From assembly GCA_964598495.1 (NCBI GenBank), contig CAZRBY010000017.1:1-41793 (forward strand): a stretch of 41,793 nt of DNA, in the 5' to 3' direction. The translations under genes and the position numbers were made by a program. The notes under the pieces are model-generated. The model ran no database searches. It saw nothing but the letters and a program-made list of their open reading frames with translations, and was not told where the DNA came from. Positions 7,539 through 15,623 of this stretch are shown here, in pieces. The DNA is from Cacconaster sp964598495. GTDB lineage: Bacteria > Bacteroidota > Bacteroidia > Bacteroidales > UBA932. How positions within the stretch are numbered: position 1 is the first letter of the stretch; the number at the start of each line of letters is the position of its first letter.

Positions 7539-8453
7539 ATGGAAAACGACATTGCAATAGAGGTAAACGGAATCTGTAAGAGCTACAAGAACGCCAACGC
7601 CCTGACGGATATCACTCTGAAGATACACAAGGGTGAGATTTTCGGTCTTATCGGACCGGATGGCGCAGGCAAAACCACTCTCTTCAGAGTCTTGACCACG
7701 CTCACTCTTCCCGACTCCGGTTCAGCCTCAGTAAATGGGCGTGACGTGATAGGGGAGTATGGTGAGGTAAGACGCCGCATCGGTTATATGCCGGGGCATT
7801 TTGCTCTATATCAGGACCTTACTGTGGAAGAGAATCTAAACTTCTATGCGACCTTATTCGGCACAACCGTTGCCGAAAATTATGACACCATAAAGGAGAT
7901 TTATTCGCAAATCGAGATGTTTAAGGAGAGGCATGCAAGAAACCTTTCCGGAGGTATGAAACAAAAACTGGCGCTATGTTGCGCACTCGTGCATAAACCT
8001 GAAGTGCTCTTTCTCGATGAGCCGACGACCGGTGTGGATGCAGTGAGCCGTAAGGAGTTCTGGGCAATGTTGAAACGCATTCAAGAGAGCGGTGTAACCA
8101 TAATGGTATCGACACCATATATGGACGAAGCGACTCTATGCGACCGCATTGCGCTCATTTTGGATGGCAAAATCATAGGGCAGGGAAGTCCGGAGGAGAT
8201 AATATCCGGATACCCCAACCCTCTCTTCGCTGCAAAAGGCGATAATATGTTCAAAATACTCGAGATTTTGCGCAGTTTGGATGGAGTTCTGAATTGCAGT
8301 TCCTTCGGAAGCGAATGTCACATCTCGACAACTCACGACGGCCCTGATGAATTTGCTCTCGCCGAGGCACTGCGAGCCGCAGGAATGCAGGAATGCAGAG
8401 TAAATAGGATTTCTGCCGGTATTGAGGATTGTTTTATCAGGCTTTCACAATGA
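7539..8453 (+). CDS. ABC transporter ATPase 1 (multidrug-type)
   Basis: This is a 304-aa ABC ATPase. Walker A is GPDGAGKTT (residues 39-47), the signature is LSGGMKQ, Walker B with its Glu is VLFLDEPTTGVD, and the switch region is VSTPYMDEA. A C-terminal extension of about 80 residues follows, as in CcmA/YbhF-type exporters. With the next gene it corresponds to the two halves of E. coli YbhF/RbbA, which are fused there and separate here. It energises export by the two permeases downstream. The signature motif is canonical, so this is likely the ATPase that completes the catalytic sites. Confidence 0.9.
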   Translation: MENDIAIEVNGICKSYKNANALTDITLKIHKGEIFGLIGPDGAGKTTLFRVLTTLTLPDSGSASVNGRDVIGEYGEVRRRIGYMPGHFALYQDLTVEENLNFYATLFGTTVAENYDTIKEIYSQIEMFKERHARNLSGGMKQKLALCCALVHKPEVLFLDEPTTGVDAVSRKEFWAMLKRIQESGVTIMVSTPYMDEATLCDRIALILDGKIIGQGSPEEIISGYPNPLFAAKGDNMFKILEILRSLDGVLNCSSFGSECHISTTHDGPDEFALAEALRAAGMQECRVNRISAGIEDCFIRLSQ

Positions 8454-8461
8454 TTTGAATC

Positions 8462-9208
8462 ATGGAGAAGAATATCAAAACAGTGGAAATCTCCCATCTG
8501 GTCAAGAAATTCGGCCATTTTACTGCTGTGGACGATATATCGTTCGATGTCTATAAAGGAGAGATTTTCGGGTTTCTGGGCGCAAATGGAGCCGGTAAAA
8601 CTACAGCGATGCGCATTCTCTGCGGTTTAAGCCGCCCAACTTCAGGGCAAGGCACCGTGGCCGGCCACAGTATACTCAAAGATCAGGAAAAAATCAAGCG
8701 TCACATTGGCTACATGAGCCAGAAGTTTTCCCTATATACGGACTTGAAGGTATGGGAGAACATAGAGCTTTTTGGAGGCATTTATGGACTGAATGACAAG
8801 CAGATAGTCTCTAAGACAGATGAGATGTTGAAGGCTCTTTCAATGGAGAATGCACGCAATATGTTCGTGCGCGATATGCCGCTCGGATGGAAACAGAAAC
8901 TGGCTTTCAGCATTGCCATGGCCCATAATCCCGAAATTGTCTTTTTGGACGAGCCTACAAGCGGGGTAGACCCCGTTACCAGACGCAATTTCTGGGAATT
9001 GATCTACAAGGCTGCATCGGATGGAGTGACCGTATTTGTAACAACACACTATATGGATGAGGCCGAGTACTGCGACAGGGTCTCGATAATGGTGGACGGA
9101 CGCATAGAGGCGCTGGCTTCTCCGGCTCTTCTTAAGGAGCGGTATGAGGCCCGTAATATGGACGAAGTATTCTCAAAAATTGCCGGAAGGGCCAAAAGAG
9201 AGTTATGA
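8462..9208 (+). CDS. ABC transporter ATPase 2 with non-canonical signature motif
   Basis: This 248-aa ABC ATPase starts 8 nt after its partner. Walker A is GANGAGKTT, Walker B is IVFLDEPTSGVDP, and the switch His is in TTHYMDEA. The signature LSGGQ is replaced by MPLGWKQ, as in the second half of YbhF/RbbA-like proteins. The pair therefore probably works as an asymmetric heterodimer with one good and one degenerate site (inference). The last codons overlap the start of the first permease by 4 nt, indicating translational coupling. Confidence 0.9.
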   Translation: MEKNIKTVEISHLVKKFGHFTAVDDISFDVYKGEIFGFLGANGAGKTTAMRILCGLSRPTSGQGTVAGHSILKDQEKIKRHIGYMSQKFSLYTDLKVWENIELFGGIYGLNDKQIVSKTDEMLKALSMENARNMFVRDMPLGWKQKLAFSIAMAHNPEIVFLDEPTSGVDPVTRRNFWELIYKAASDGVTVFVTTHYMDEAEYCDRVSIMVDGRIEALASPALLKERYEARNMDEVFSKIAGRAKREL

Positions 9209-10314
9209 AAGAGATATTTGCATTCATACGGAAAGAATTTTGGCACATTTCCAGGGACCGCAGGACAACTCTGATTGTGCTTGTGATGCCTGTAGTCCAG
9301 ATTTTGCTCTTCGGCTTTGCAATAAGCACAGAGGTACACAATGCGGTTGTTGATATTGTGGGTGATACGACTGATCCGATTGTTCGCAATGTGATGAGTC
9401 GCATTGAGGGCAATAAGTACCTGAGTATAGGTGAGATTCACGATATGCCGTCGCAGGCGGAGGCGCGTCTCCGAAAGGGGAGGGCAAAGGCGGTACTCTT
9501 TTTTGAGCGGGATTTCGACAAAAAGTTCAATTCGGATGGTAAGGCGGTTGTGCGGATTGTCAGCGACGGTGCCGATCCTAATACCGCACAGATTGTGACC
9601 GGATATATACAGGGTGTGCTCCAGAGTGAGCAACTGGCACTGACAGAAGAGATGATTGGGCAGGGAAGGGTCTCCATGCGACCGAATCTCCAGCTGATGT
9701 ACAATCCCGCAATGAACTCTTCATACAACTTTGTGCCCGGGGTGATGGGTTTGATCCTAATGCTGATCTGCTCCATGATGACTGCCGTTTCGATTGTTCG
9801 TGAGAAAGAGATGGGTACGCTGGAGCTTGTGCTTGTTTCACCCGTAAAACCATTCTGGATCATTTTGTCGAAGCTTACGCCCTATCTCGTGCTATCGATT
9901 ATAAACTATGTAAGTGTGCTGCTACTTGCACATTATGTCATGGGAGTACCTATTAACGGCAGTATCACCCTCCTCTCATTGGCATCGCTGATTTTTGTGG
10001 GTTCATCTCTCGGATTGGGCTTGCTGGTGTCCGTCATTTCTAAGACCCAGCAGACTGCAATGTTGCTCTGCGGAATGGGTCTCACAATGCCTACAATGAT
10101 GCTTTCGGGTATAATTTTCCCTTGTGAGAGCATGCCGGTGGCACTGCAAATCCTGTCTGACATCATACCGGCAAAATGGTATATCATAATAGTAAAAAGG
10201 ATTATGATTCAAGGGGTGGGGGCGCAGGCAATAGCCAAGGAACTTGCTGTTCTAAGTTGTATGATGTTTTTCCTGTTGGGAATAAGTATAAAGAAGTTTA
10301 AAACCAGACTATAG
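9205..10314 (+). CDS. ABC-2 type permease 1
   Basis: This 369-aa protein has the ABC-2 exporter permease layout. There is one N-terminal membrane helix (about residues 22-42) after the RDRRTT loop, a large extracytoplasmic domain of about 130 residues, then five C-terminal helices that include the conserved coupling segment IVREKEMGTLELVLVSPVKP. It pairs with the next permease like YbhS and YbhR. Its start overlaps the ATPase gene by 4 nt. The substrate is unknown; drugs, bile-type detergents or cations are known for relatives. Confidence 0.9.
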   Translation: MKEIFAFIRKEFWHISRDRRTTLIVLVMPVVQILLFGFAISTEVHNAVVDIVGDTTDPIVRNVMSRIEGNKYLSIGEIHDMPSQAEARLRKGRAKAVLFFERDFDKKFNSDGKAVVRIVSDGADPNTAQIVTGYIQGVLQSEQLALTEEMIGQGRVSMRPNLQLMYNPAMNSSYNFVPGVMGLILMLICSMMTAVSIVREKEMGTLELVLVSPVKPFWIILSKLTPYLVLSIINYVSVLLLAHYVMGVPINGSITLLSLASLIFVGSSLGLGLLVSVISKTQQTAMLLCGMGLTMPTMMLSGIIFPCESMPVALQILSDIIPAKWYIIIVKRIMIQGVGAQAIAKELAVLSCMMFFLLGISIKKFKTRL

Positions 10315-10321
10315 GATCGTT

Positions 10322-11443
10322 ATGTGGAAATATTTGTTGAAAAAGGAGTTTAAACAATTTTTCAGGGATCCCGGAATGCCGCGTATGGTGATGGTATTCC
10401 CCCTTATAATCATACTTGTATTCCCTTTTGCAGCCAATATGGAGGTCAGAAATATAAGACTTGCTGTCGTGGATAATGACTGCTCCGATCAGTCAGCGCT
10501 GCTAATTGAAAAGTGCGCTTCGTCCGGCTATTTCAAGCTTCTCTCCATTGCAAAATCACCTGCCGAAGCTCAGAAAACAATGGACAGAGGTGATGCGGAT
10601 GCGATTTTAACCATCAATTCCGGTTTTGCCCGCTATCTGGAGAGCTCCCTGCGTACCGGTGATCCTATTCCGGTAGGCATCAAAGTGAATACTGTCAATG
10701 GTACCCGTGGCAGCATTGGAGCGCAATATCTCAATACCTGCGTCAGCAGCTTCATTGCCTCAGCTATCGGTGGAATAGGAGGAGCTTCAGTGGCAGGTGC
10801 CGGTCAATTTGAAATTCATGACAGTTTTAGGTACAACCCGAATATGGATTATAAGGTTTTTATGATTCCTGCGCTGATTGTAATCGCCATAACCATGATG
10901 TGCGGTTTCCTCCCCGCTTTGAATATAGTTTCCGAGAAAGAACGTGGCACGATCGAACAGATCAATGTGACACCTGTAAGGAAAACCACGTTTATAATCT
11001 GCAAAATGATACCTTATGTAGCTGTAGCTTATTACATGGTCTTCACATGCCTATTGCTGGCGTGGCTGGTATTCGGCTATAAATGCCAAGGCAGTTACCT
11101 CGATATCGTCATATTTACATTTGCGCATATTTTGGTCATGGCATCCTTCGGACTGCTTGTTTCCAACTATAGCGAAAATGCTCAACAAGCTATGTTCGTT
11201 ATATGGTTTTTCAGCATGGTTTTCATGCTGATGAGCGGCATCTTCACACCTGTCGAGTCAATGCCGAAATGGGCCCAAGTCATCACATATGCCAATCCGC
11301 TGCGATATTTTGCAGAAGCAATGCGCGCCATATTCCTCAAGGGTAGTTCACTGGTCGATACCTGGCCGAACCTTCTCTCTCTTCTCGGCCTCGGAAGCAT
11401 TACAACTACCTGGGCAATCCTAAGCTATCATAAAACCGCTTAA
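10322..11443 (+). CDS. ABC-2 type permease 2
   Basis: This is a 373-aa paralogue of the preceding permease with the same architecture: an N-terminal helix after KQFFRDPGMPRM, a periplasmic domain of about 150 residues, the motif IVSEKERGTIEQINVTPVRK, and four or five more helices. It begins 7 nt after the first permease. The two together form the membrane part of a heterodimeric exporter in line with the adaptor and TolC-like channel encoded upstream. Confidence 0.9.
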   Translation: MWKYLLKKEFKQFFRDPGMPRMVMVFPLIIILVFPFAANMEVRNIRLAVVDNDCSDQSALLIEKCASSGYFKLLSIAKSPAEAQKTMDRGDADAILTINSGFARYLESSLRTGDPIPVGIKVNTVNGTRGSIGAQYLNTCVSSFIASAIGGIGGASVAGAGQFEIHDSFRYNPNMDYKVFMIPALIVIAITMMCGFLPALNIVSEKERGTIEQINVTPVRKTTFIICKMIPYVAVAYYMVFTCLLLAWLVFGYKCQGSYLDIVIFTFAHILVMASFGLLVSNYSENAQQAMFVIWFFSMVFMLMSGIFTPVESMPKWAQVITYANPLRYFAEAMRAIFLKGSSLVDTWPNLLSLLGLGSITTTWAILSYHKTA

Positions 11444-11457
11444 CAAGAAAGTTTCTT

Positions 11458-11853
11458 ATGTTTAAAGTTGATAAAAAGCATCTCTATACATTCAATGCCA
11501 TGATATGGGGAGTTCCCGGCCTCATTGTAACTACCAAAGGCGTGCGCGCTTATTATATGCTCAATGGAGGTCGGTGGTGGATGTACATCATCACCATTGT
11601 CGTATTTTTCCTGTTTTCATTTATGTTCAACAGGATTGTAAAAAAGTATTGCGACAGAATAGCCGCCCTTGAAGGCGACATAAGGTCGCTTTTCGATGGC
11701 CTCAGCCTCAAGGGATACATCCTCATCGGATTTATGATCGGGCTTGGGATTACTCTTAAACTTATTCCAGGAATACCTGCAGAGTTCTTCGCCACATTCT
11801 ACTGCGGCCTCGGCCCCGCACTAATAATGGCAGCAGTGAAGTTTATGGGATGA
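11458..11853 (+). CDS. Small integral membrane protein, unknown function
   Basis: This is a 131-aa protein with about four hydrophobic segments (roughly residues 12-27, 40-58, 86-101 and 108-128) and a basic cytoplasmic loop (NRIVKKYCDRIAALEGD). I do not recognise a family. It starts 14 nt after the second permease and runs in the same direction, so it is probably the last cistron of the efflux operon, either an accessory subunit or an unrelated passenger. Confidence 0.7.
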   Translation: MFKVDKKHLYTFNAMIWGVPGLIVTTKGVRAYYMLNGGRWWMYIITIVVFFLFSFMFNRIVKKYCDRIAALEGDIRSLFDGLSLKGYILIGFMIGLGITLKLIPGIPAEFFATFYCGLGPALIMAAVKFMG

Positions 11854-11899
11854 TATAACCTAATTATTCCCATTTCTTTGCTAACTTCGATCCTTGAAA

Positions 11900-12319
11900 A
11901 TGGCGATAATGCCCCCAATATACTACCCCTCAATGAAACTACTCTGTCCATACTGTGGTGAAGAAATCAGCGATAAAGCGCTTAAATGCAAGTATTGCGG
12001 GGAATGGCTGACTTATGATCAGAATGTAAGGAATTCTACGGTGCAGCCGCAGGTTGTCATCAGACCGGTTGAGAGAAAGACCAATGGATCAGGAACTGCG
12101 GGCTTTGTGATTGCATTGATTTCTGCAATTTTCTTCTGGTTGCCATTTGTAAGTCAGATTCTTTGGGTTTTCGGTGCGATATTTTCCTTCATCGGACTTT
12201 TCAAGCGCCCTCGTGGGCTTGCTATTGCAGGATTCATAATATCATTTGTCAATTTAATCGTTATTCTTGTAATAATACTGGCATTTGGTCTGGTATTGGG
12301 CGGCGTTTTCGCTAAATAG
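11900..12319 (+). CDS. Zinc-ribbon plus membrane-segment protein (DUF4190-like)
   Basis: From the ATG at 11900 this is 139 aa; a start at 11933 (MKLLCPYCGEE) would remove 11 residues and is equally possible. The N-terminal part is a double CxxC zinc ribbon (CPYCGEEI...CKYCGEWL). A polar linker follows, then two hydrophobic segments (about residues 64-100 and 105-137) rich in Gly, Phe and Ile. Proteins of this type are common in Bacteroidota and their function is not known. It lies 46 nt after the efflux operon and may be separate. A stem-loop terminator follows at 12433. Confidence 0.7.
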   Translation: MAIMPPIYYPSMKLLCPYCGEEISDKALKCKYCGEWLTYDQNVRNSTVQPQVVIRPVERKTNGSGTAGFVIALISAIFFWLPFVSQILWVFGAIFSFIGLFKRPRGLAIAGFIISFVNLIVILVIILAFGLVLGGVFAK

Positions 12320-12432
12320 TCTCTTTTAGTGGTTAGCGGTACTAACCGGTTGGAGTCATTTTTATAGCTGATATAAAAAGGTCTAAAGCACAACATTTCT
12401 CTTCATACAGGAGCGAATTTTTAATCTATTAG

Positions 12433-12466
12433 AACTCGTGAGCGCCACTCACGGGTTCATTTTTAT
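12433..12466 (+). terminator. Rho-independent terminator
   Basis: A 10-bp stem (12433-12442 with 12448-12457, one G-T pair) has a 5-nt loop and is followed by catttttatt. It would end the transcript of the zinc-ribbon gene and possibly the whole efflux operon. Confidence 0.75.
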
Positions 12467-12506
12467 TCTGCACAAAAATATTATTCAATTCTCACATTTT
12501 TTTTCA

Positions 12507-12545
12507 AAAAACTATAGTTTTTCCCCAAATTATTGAGTATATTTG
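12507..12545 (+). promoter_or_regulatory. codA promoter box with upstream palindrome
   Basis: TATATTTG (12538-12545) is a -7 box 30 nt before the codA ATG. A perfect spacer-free 16-bp palindrome, aaaaactatagttttt (12507-12522), sits where the -33 element would be, and no TTTG is present there. This could be an operator or activator site. Confidence 0.5.
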
Positions 12546-12575
12546 AAAATAGTTTCATTTAAATAAATCTCAGGT

Positions 12576-13826
12576 ATGAAGACAAAATTTTATAACGCGA
12601 AAATCTATCGCAACAAGACTGCAACAGAGTTTATTGTTGAAAAAGGCAAAATCACTCAAATCGGAACAAATCTACCCAAATGTGACAAGGAAATCGATTT
12701 GAAAGGTAAATTGGTTCTTCCTCCCTATGTCGATCCCCACCTTCACTTGGACTATGTGTATACATTAGGGGAGATGGAAGGAATCGGAGCGGCATCAGGT
12801 ACCCTTTTCGAGGCAATAGAGAATTGGCCTAAGTACAAAGCTACCATGACCAAAGAAAGTGTAAAGAATCTGGCTAAGAAAGGTATCCTCGATGAAGTTT
12901 CTCAAGGTGTTCAGATTATTAGGGCACAAACTGACGTTACGGACCCCAAATTCACAGGTTTCAAGGCTATTATGGAGCTCAAAGAGGAGTTGAAACATAT
13001 TGTGGATATCCAGGTGGTAGCTTTCCCTCAGAATGGTATGTACACCTATAAGGGCGGTAGAGATCTGGTTGAAGAGGCTTTGAAGATGGGTGCCGATGTA
13101 ATCGGTGGAATTCCACATTACGAGCCGGCAAGAGAGTTCGGTGAGAAGTCAATTCATGACATTGTGAAACTTGCTCTCAAATACAATGTATTGATTGACG
13201 TTCACTGCGATGAGACTGACGACCCTATGGCAAGATTCGTTGAAATCCTGAATGCGTTGGTATATCTTGAAGATTATGGCACAAAAGCGACCGCGAGCCA
13301 TACTTGTTCATTCGGTTCAGCTGATGATTCTTACGCTTACAGGATGTTTGATATGTTCAAGAGGAGCAAACTTAACTTTGTGTCTTGCCCTACGGAGAAT
13401 GCTTATCTGCAGGGAAGACAGGATACCTATCCGAAGCGTCGCGGTTTGACCAGAGTTAAGGAGTTTATGGAGATGGGGATCAATGTTGCATTTGCACAGG
13501 ACTCCATCAACGACCCCTGGTATCCTCTCGGAAGCGGTAATATGATGAATGTCCTCGACAACGGTATCCACCTGAGCCAATTTGCAAGTCCCGAAGAGGT
13601 AGAAGTTGCTTTTGAATTGATCACATATAACGGAGCAAGATGTTTGAATATCCATGATAAATATGGAATTGAGGTAGGGAAGGATGCCAACTTCATCGTA
13701 TTGGACGGCGACAGCCCTTGGGATTGCATCCGCAGACGTGTCGGCGTGTTGGCTTCAGTAAGAAAGGGAGAATTCCTATTCAAAAAGAAACCGACAGAAT
13801 TTGATGTTCCTATCGTTAAATTCTAA
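12576..13826 (+). CDS. codA: Cytosine deaminase-like amidohydrolase (CodA family)
   Basis: This 416-aa protein aligns with E. coli CodA over its length with a constant offset of four residues. Metal ligands are H55 and H57 (PHLHLD), H210 (VHCDE) and D309. E213, H242 (ASHTCSFG) and Q152 match the other active-site residues, and LQGRQDTYPKRRGLTRVKE and DPWYPLGSGNM are family blocks. CodA hydrolyses cytosine to uracil and ammonia for pyrimidine salvage. Two pocket positions differ: the E. coli H312-D313-D314 stretch is Q308-D309-S310 here. Since position 314 affects base preference in E. coli, the true substrate could be another base or a cyclic ureide or guanidine such as creatinine. No codB permease is adjacent; an MFS transporter lies convergent. 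Confidence 0.85.
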   Translation: MKTKFYNAKIYRNKTATEFIVEKGKITQIGTNLPKCDKEIDLKGKLVLPPYVDPHLHLDYVYTLGEMEGIGAASGTLFEAIENWPKYKATMTKESVKNLAKKGILDEVSQGVQIIRAQTDVTDPKFTGFKAIMELKEELKHIVDIQVVAFPQNGMYTYKGGRDLVEEALKMGADVIGGIPHYEPAREFGEKSIHDIVKLALKYNVLIDVHCDETDDPMARFVEILNALVYLEDYGTKATASHTCSFGSADDSYAYRMFDMFKRSKLNFVSCPTENAYLQGRQDTYPKRRGLTRVKEFMEMGINVAFAQDSINDPWYPLGSGNMMNVLDNGIHLSQFASPEEVEVAFELITYNGARCLNIHDKYGIEVGKDANFIVLDGDSPWDCIRRRVGVLASVRKGEFLFKKKPTEFDVPIVKF

Positions 13827-13846
13827 TTCAGCAGGTAATATTAATG

Positions 13847-13874
13847 AAAAAGCCACCTAAAAAGGTGGCTTTTT
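13847..13874. terminator. Bidirectional terminator
   Basis: The 7-bp stem agccacc (13851-13857) with ggtggct (13864-13870) is flanked by an A run before and a T run after. It serves both the codA gene and the convergent transporter gene. Confidence 0.85.
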
Positions 13875-13896
13875 CTATTCAACATAAAACCCAATT

Positions 13897-15069
13897 TTAT
13901 CCCATAGGACGCAGGGTGTGTTTCGCGAAGTGCGAAATAATTATGCCGGGAACCGCCAATATTACTGCGTACCATATCAGACTGAACGCACCATAATGTA
14001 CCAACAGTACACCTGCAATCCAGGTAGTAATCATGATGGAAAGATTGAACATACATGACTGCACCGACATTGCCACGTCTTTTGCAGTGGCCACTTGGTT
14101 ACCGACAGCCGCCTGGAAGAGTGTTACAAGAGGACCAAACGACAAACCCCACAGGAAGAATCCGATATGAGAGATGACCATCGTACCCTTGAAGAAATAG
14201 AATATCAACATTGCTATTCCTATAAAGAGGAACATCAGAACTGTAAGTTGACGCAGATATTTGTCGATATGCTTTGTTGCTATCACTATGGATATCAAGG
14301 AACCAATGCCAAATACCAATAATGCTATCTGAATACCACCGGCAATGCCGATCTCTGCCACCAACTGAGTGATGTAAGTATAAACTCCGTAGTGTGCACA
14401 AACGCCGAGGAAAGTAAGGAGAATTATCAACAAAATGGGTTTGCTCTTAAGCATAGCAAAAGGTGATGTGCTTCTTGTAAGTTTTTCGCCCGGAGTGGAT
14501 GGCAGCATAAAGATTGAAAGAACAGCAATAAGGACAACAATAAGTCCCAATACTATAAACTCGATACGCCAGCCGAATCGCTCGCCTATGGAAGTCATTA
14601 AAGGCATACCCAGACTGATACCAAGTGTATTACCTGCCATAATCACAGCAACGGCTTTCCCTTGTTGATGAGGGTCAACCAAACGCATGCCGTAGGCCGC
14701 AATCATAGGCCACATTACACCGGCAGCGATACCTCCGAGAAAACGCAGAGACAAAACCAAATAATAATTGTGTACCAGAGCTGAGGCTATGTTACATACG
14801 GCAAAGCCAACCAATAATAGCAGCAACAATACTTTGCGGTTATAACGCATGGTCGCCGAAATTAGCGGAATACCGAAAATCGCTGAGGCGATGGCATAAA
14901 AGCCCACCAAACGTCCGCCTTGTATTTCGTCGATTCCCAAGTCGGCCATCATTTGTGGAAGTACTCCTGAAGGCATCAACTCAGACAAAATTCCCACGAA
15001 GGTTACTGAAGACATAAGGATCATAAGTACCCAGGGGAATATTCCTGTGGATTTTTTAGCTTTTATCAT
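13897..15069 (-). CDS. MFS transporter (DHA1-type, AraJ/NepI-like)
   Basis: This is a 390-aa protein with twelve hydrophobic segments and typical MFS signatures: ELMPSGVLPQMMADLGI in helix 1, a helix 2-3 loop with RYNRKVLL, and FLGGIAAGVMWPMIAAYGMRL in helix 4. It resembles sugar, nucleoside or drug exporters of the AraJ/PbuE/NepI group. It is convergent with codA across one shared terminator, so any link to base metabolism is only positional. No -7 box is obvious in the A+T-rich leader upstream (15070-15180). Confidence 0.85.
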   Translation of the reverse strand: MIKAKKSTGIFPWVLMILMSSVTFVGILSELMPSGVLPQMMADLGIDEIQGGRLVGFYAIASAIFGIPLISATMRYNRKVLLLLLLVGFAVCNIASALVHNYYLVLSLRFLGGIAAGVMWPMIAAYGMRLVDPHQQGKAVAVIMAGNTLGISLGMPLMTSIGERFGWRIEFIVLGLIVVLIAVLSIFMLPSTPGEKLTRSTSPFAMLKSKPILLIILLTFLGVCAHYGVYTYITQLVAEIGIAGGIQIALLVFGIGSLISIVIATKHIDKYLRQLTVLMFLFIGIAMLIFYFFKGTMVISHIGFFLWGLSFGPLVTLFQAAVGNQVATAKDVAMSVQSCMFNLSIMITTWIAGVLLVHYGAFSLIWYAVILAVPGIIISHFAKHTLRPMG

Positions 15070-15182
15070 AGTCTGATTTTTTTAAAAATTTTCTTTAAAG
15101 TTAGTAATTTATTGCAACAATTAGTGATTTTCACTGCATTTATTTCACCAATTCAACAACAATCAACTAAATTATCTCGTAA

Positions 15183-15227
15183 AACTCCTAAAATAATTAG
15201 GAGTTATCATTTTTTTATCTATCTTTG
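15183..15227 (+). promoter_or_regulatory. blaI promoter with inverted-repeat operator
   Basis: TATCTTTG (15220-15227) is a -7 box 30 nt before the blaI ATG. An inverted repeat, aactccta (15183-15190) and taggagtt (15198-15205), overlaps the -33 region. BlaI/MecI dimers bind such inverted repeats in their own promoters, so this is the probable operator. The half-site differs from the staphylococcal TACA/TGTA type. Confidence 0.65.
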
Positions 15228-15257
15228 CGGAAGATAAAGTGGATAACCGGAATTAAT

Positions 15258-15623
15258 ATGAAACAAAGACTTACATCAAAAGAGGAAGAGGTGATGAATA
15301 TCATCTGGGAAAACGGGGAGATGTTCATCAGGGATATAGTGGCTCTGATGCCGGAGCCAAAACCAAACTACAACACCGTTGCTACGCAAGTCAAGTTCCT
15401 GGAAGAGAAGGGATTTGTGGAAAGAAGGGCTATGGCCAACTCGTTTCAGTACCGTGCAATCGTCTCTGAGCGAGAGTATCGCGGGACACGCGTCGGAGCC
15501 ATTGTCTCAAAGTATTATGATAACTCTTACGCGAGTATGGTTTCTCAGTTTGTTGAGGATGAGAAAATGGACCTCGATGAGCTGAAGATACTGATTGCAC
15601 GAATAGAAAAGAAAAGAAAATGA
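15258..15623 (+). CDS. BlaI/MecI-family transcriptional repressor
   Basis: This is a 121-aa winged-helix protein starting MKQRLTSKEEEVMNIIWENG. I chose the ATG at 15258 because an upstream TTG falls inside the -7 box. The recognition region KPNYNTVATQVKFLEEKGFV and the C-terminal dimerisation helices match BlaI, whose cleavage by a sensor peptidase lifts repression. The stop overlaps the start of the M56 peptidase gene (ATGA), the standard blaI-blaR1 arrangement. No beta-lactamase is adjacent. In Bacteroidota this pair is common and mostly of unknown purpose. Confidence 0.9.
   Translation: MKQRLTSKEEEVMNIIWENGEMFIRDIVALMPEPKPNYNTVATQVKFLEEKGFVERRAMANSFQYRAIVSEREYRGTRVGAIVSKYYDNSYASMVSQFVEDEKMDLDELKILIARIEKKRK

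Noticed and set aside
9049..9863. Overlapping minus-strand ORFs of 141 and 194 codons
   Set aside because: They are shadows of the ATPase 2 and ABC-2 permease genes, which have full family motifs on the plus strand.
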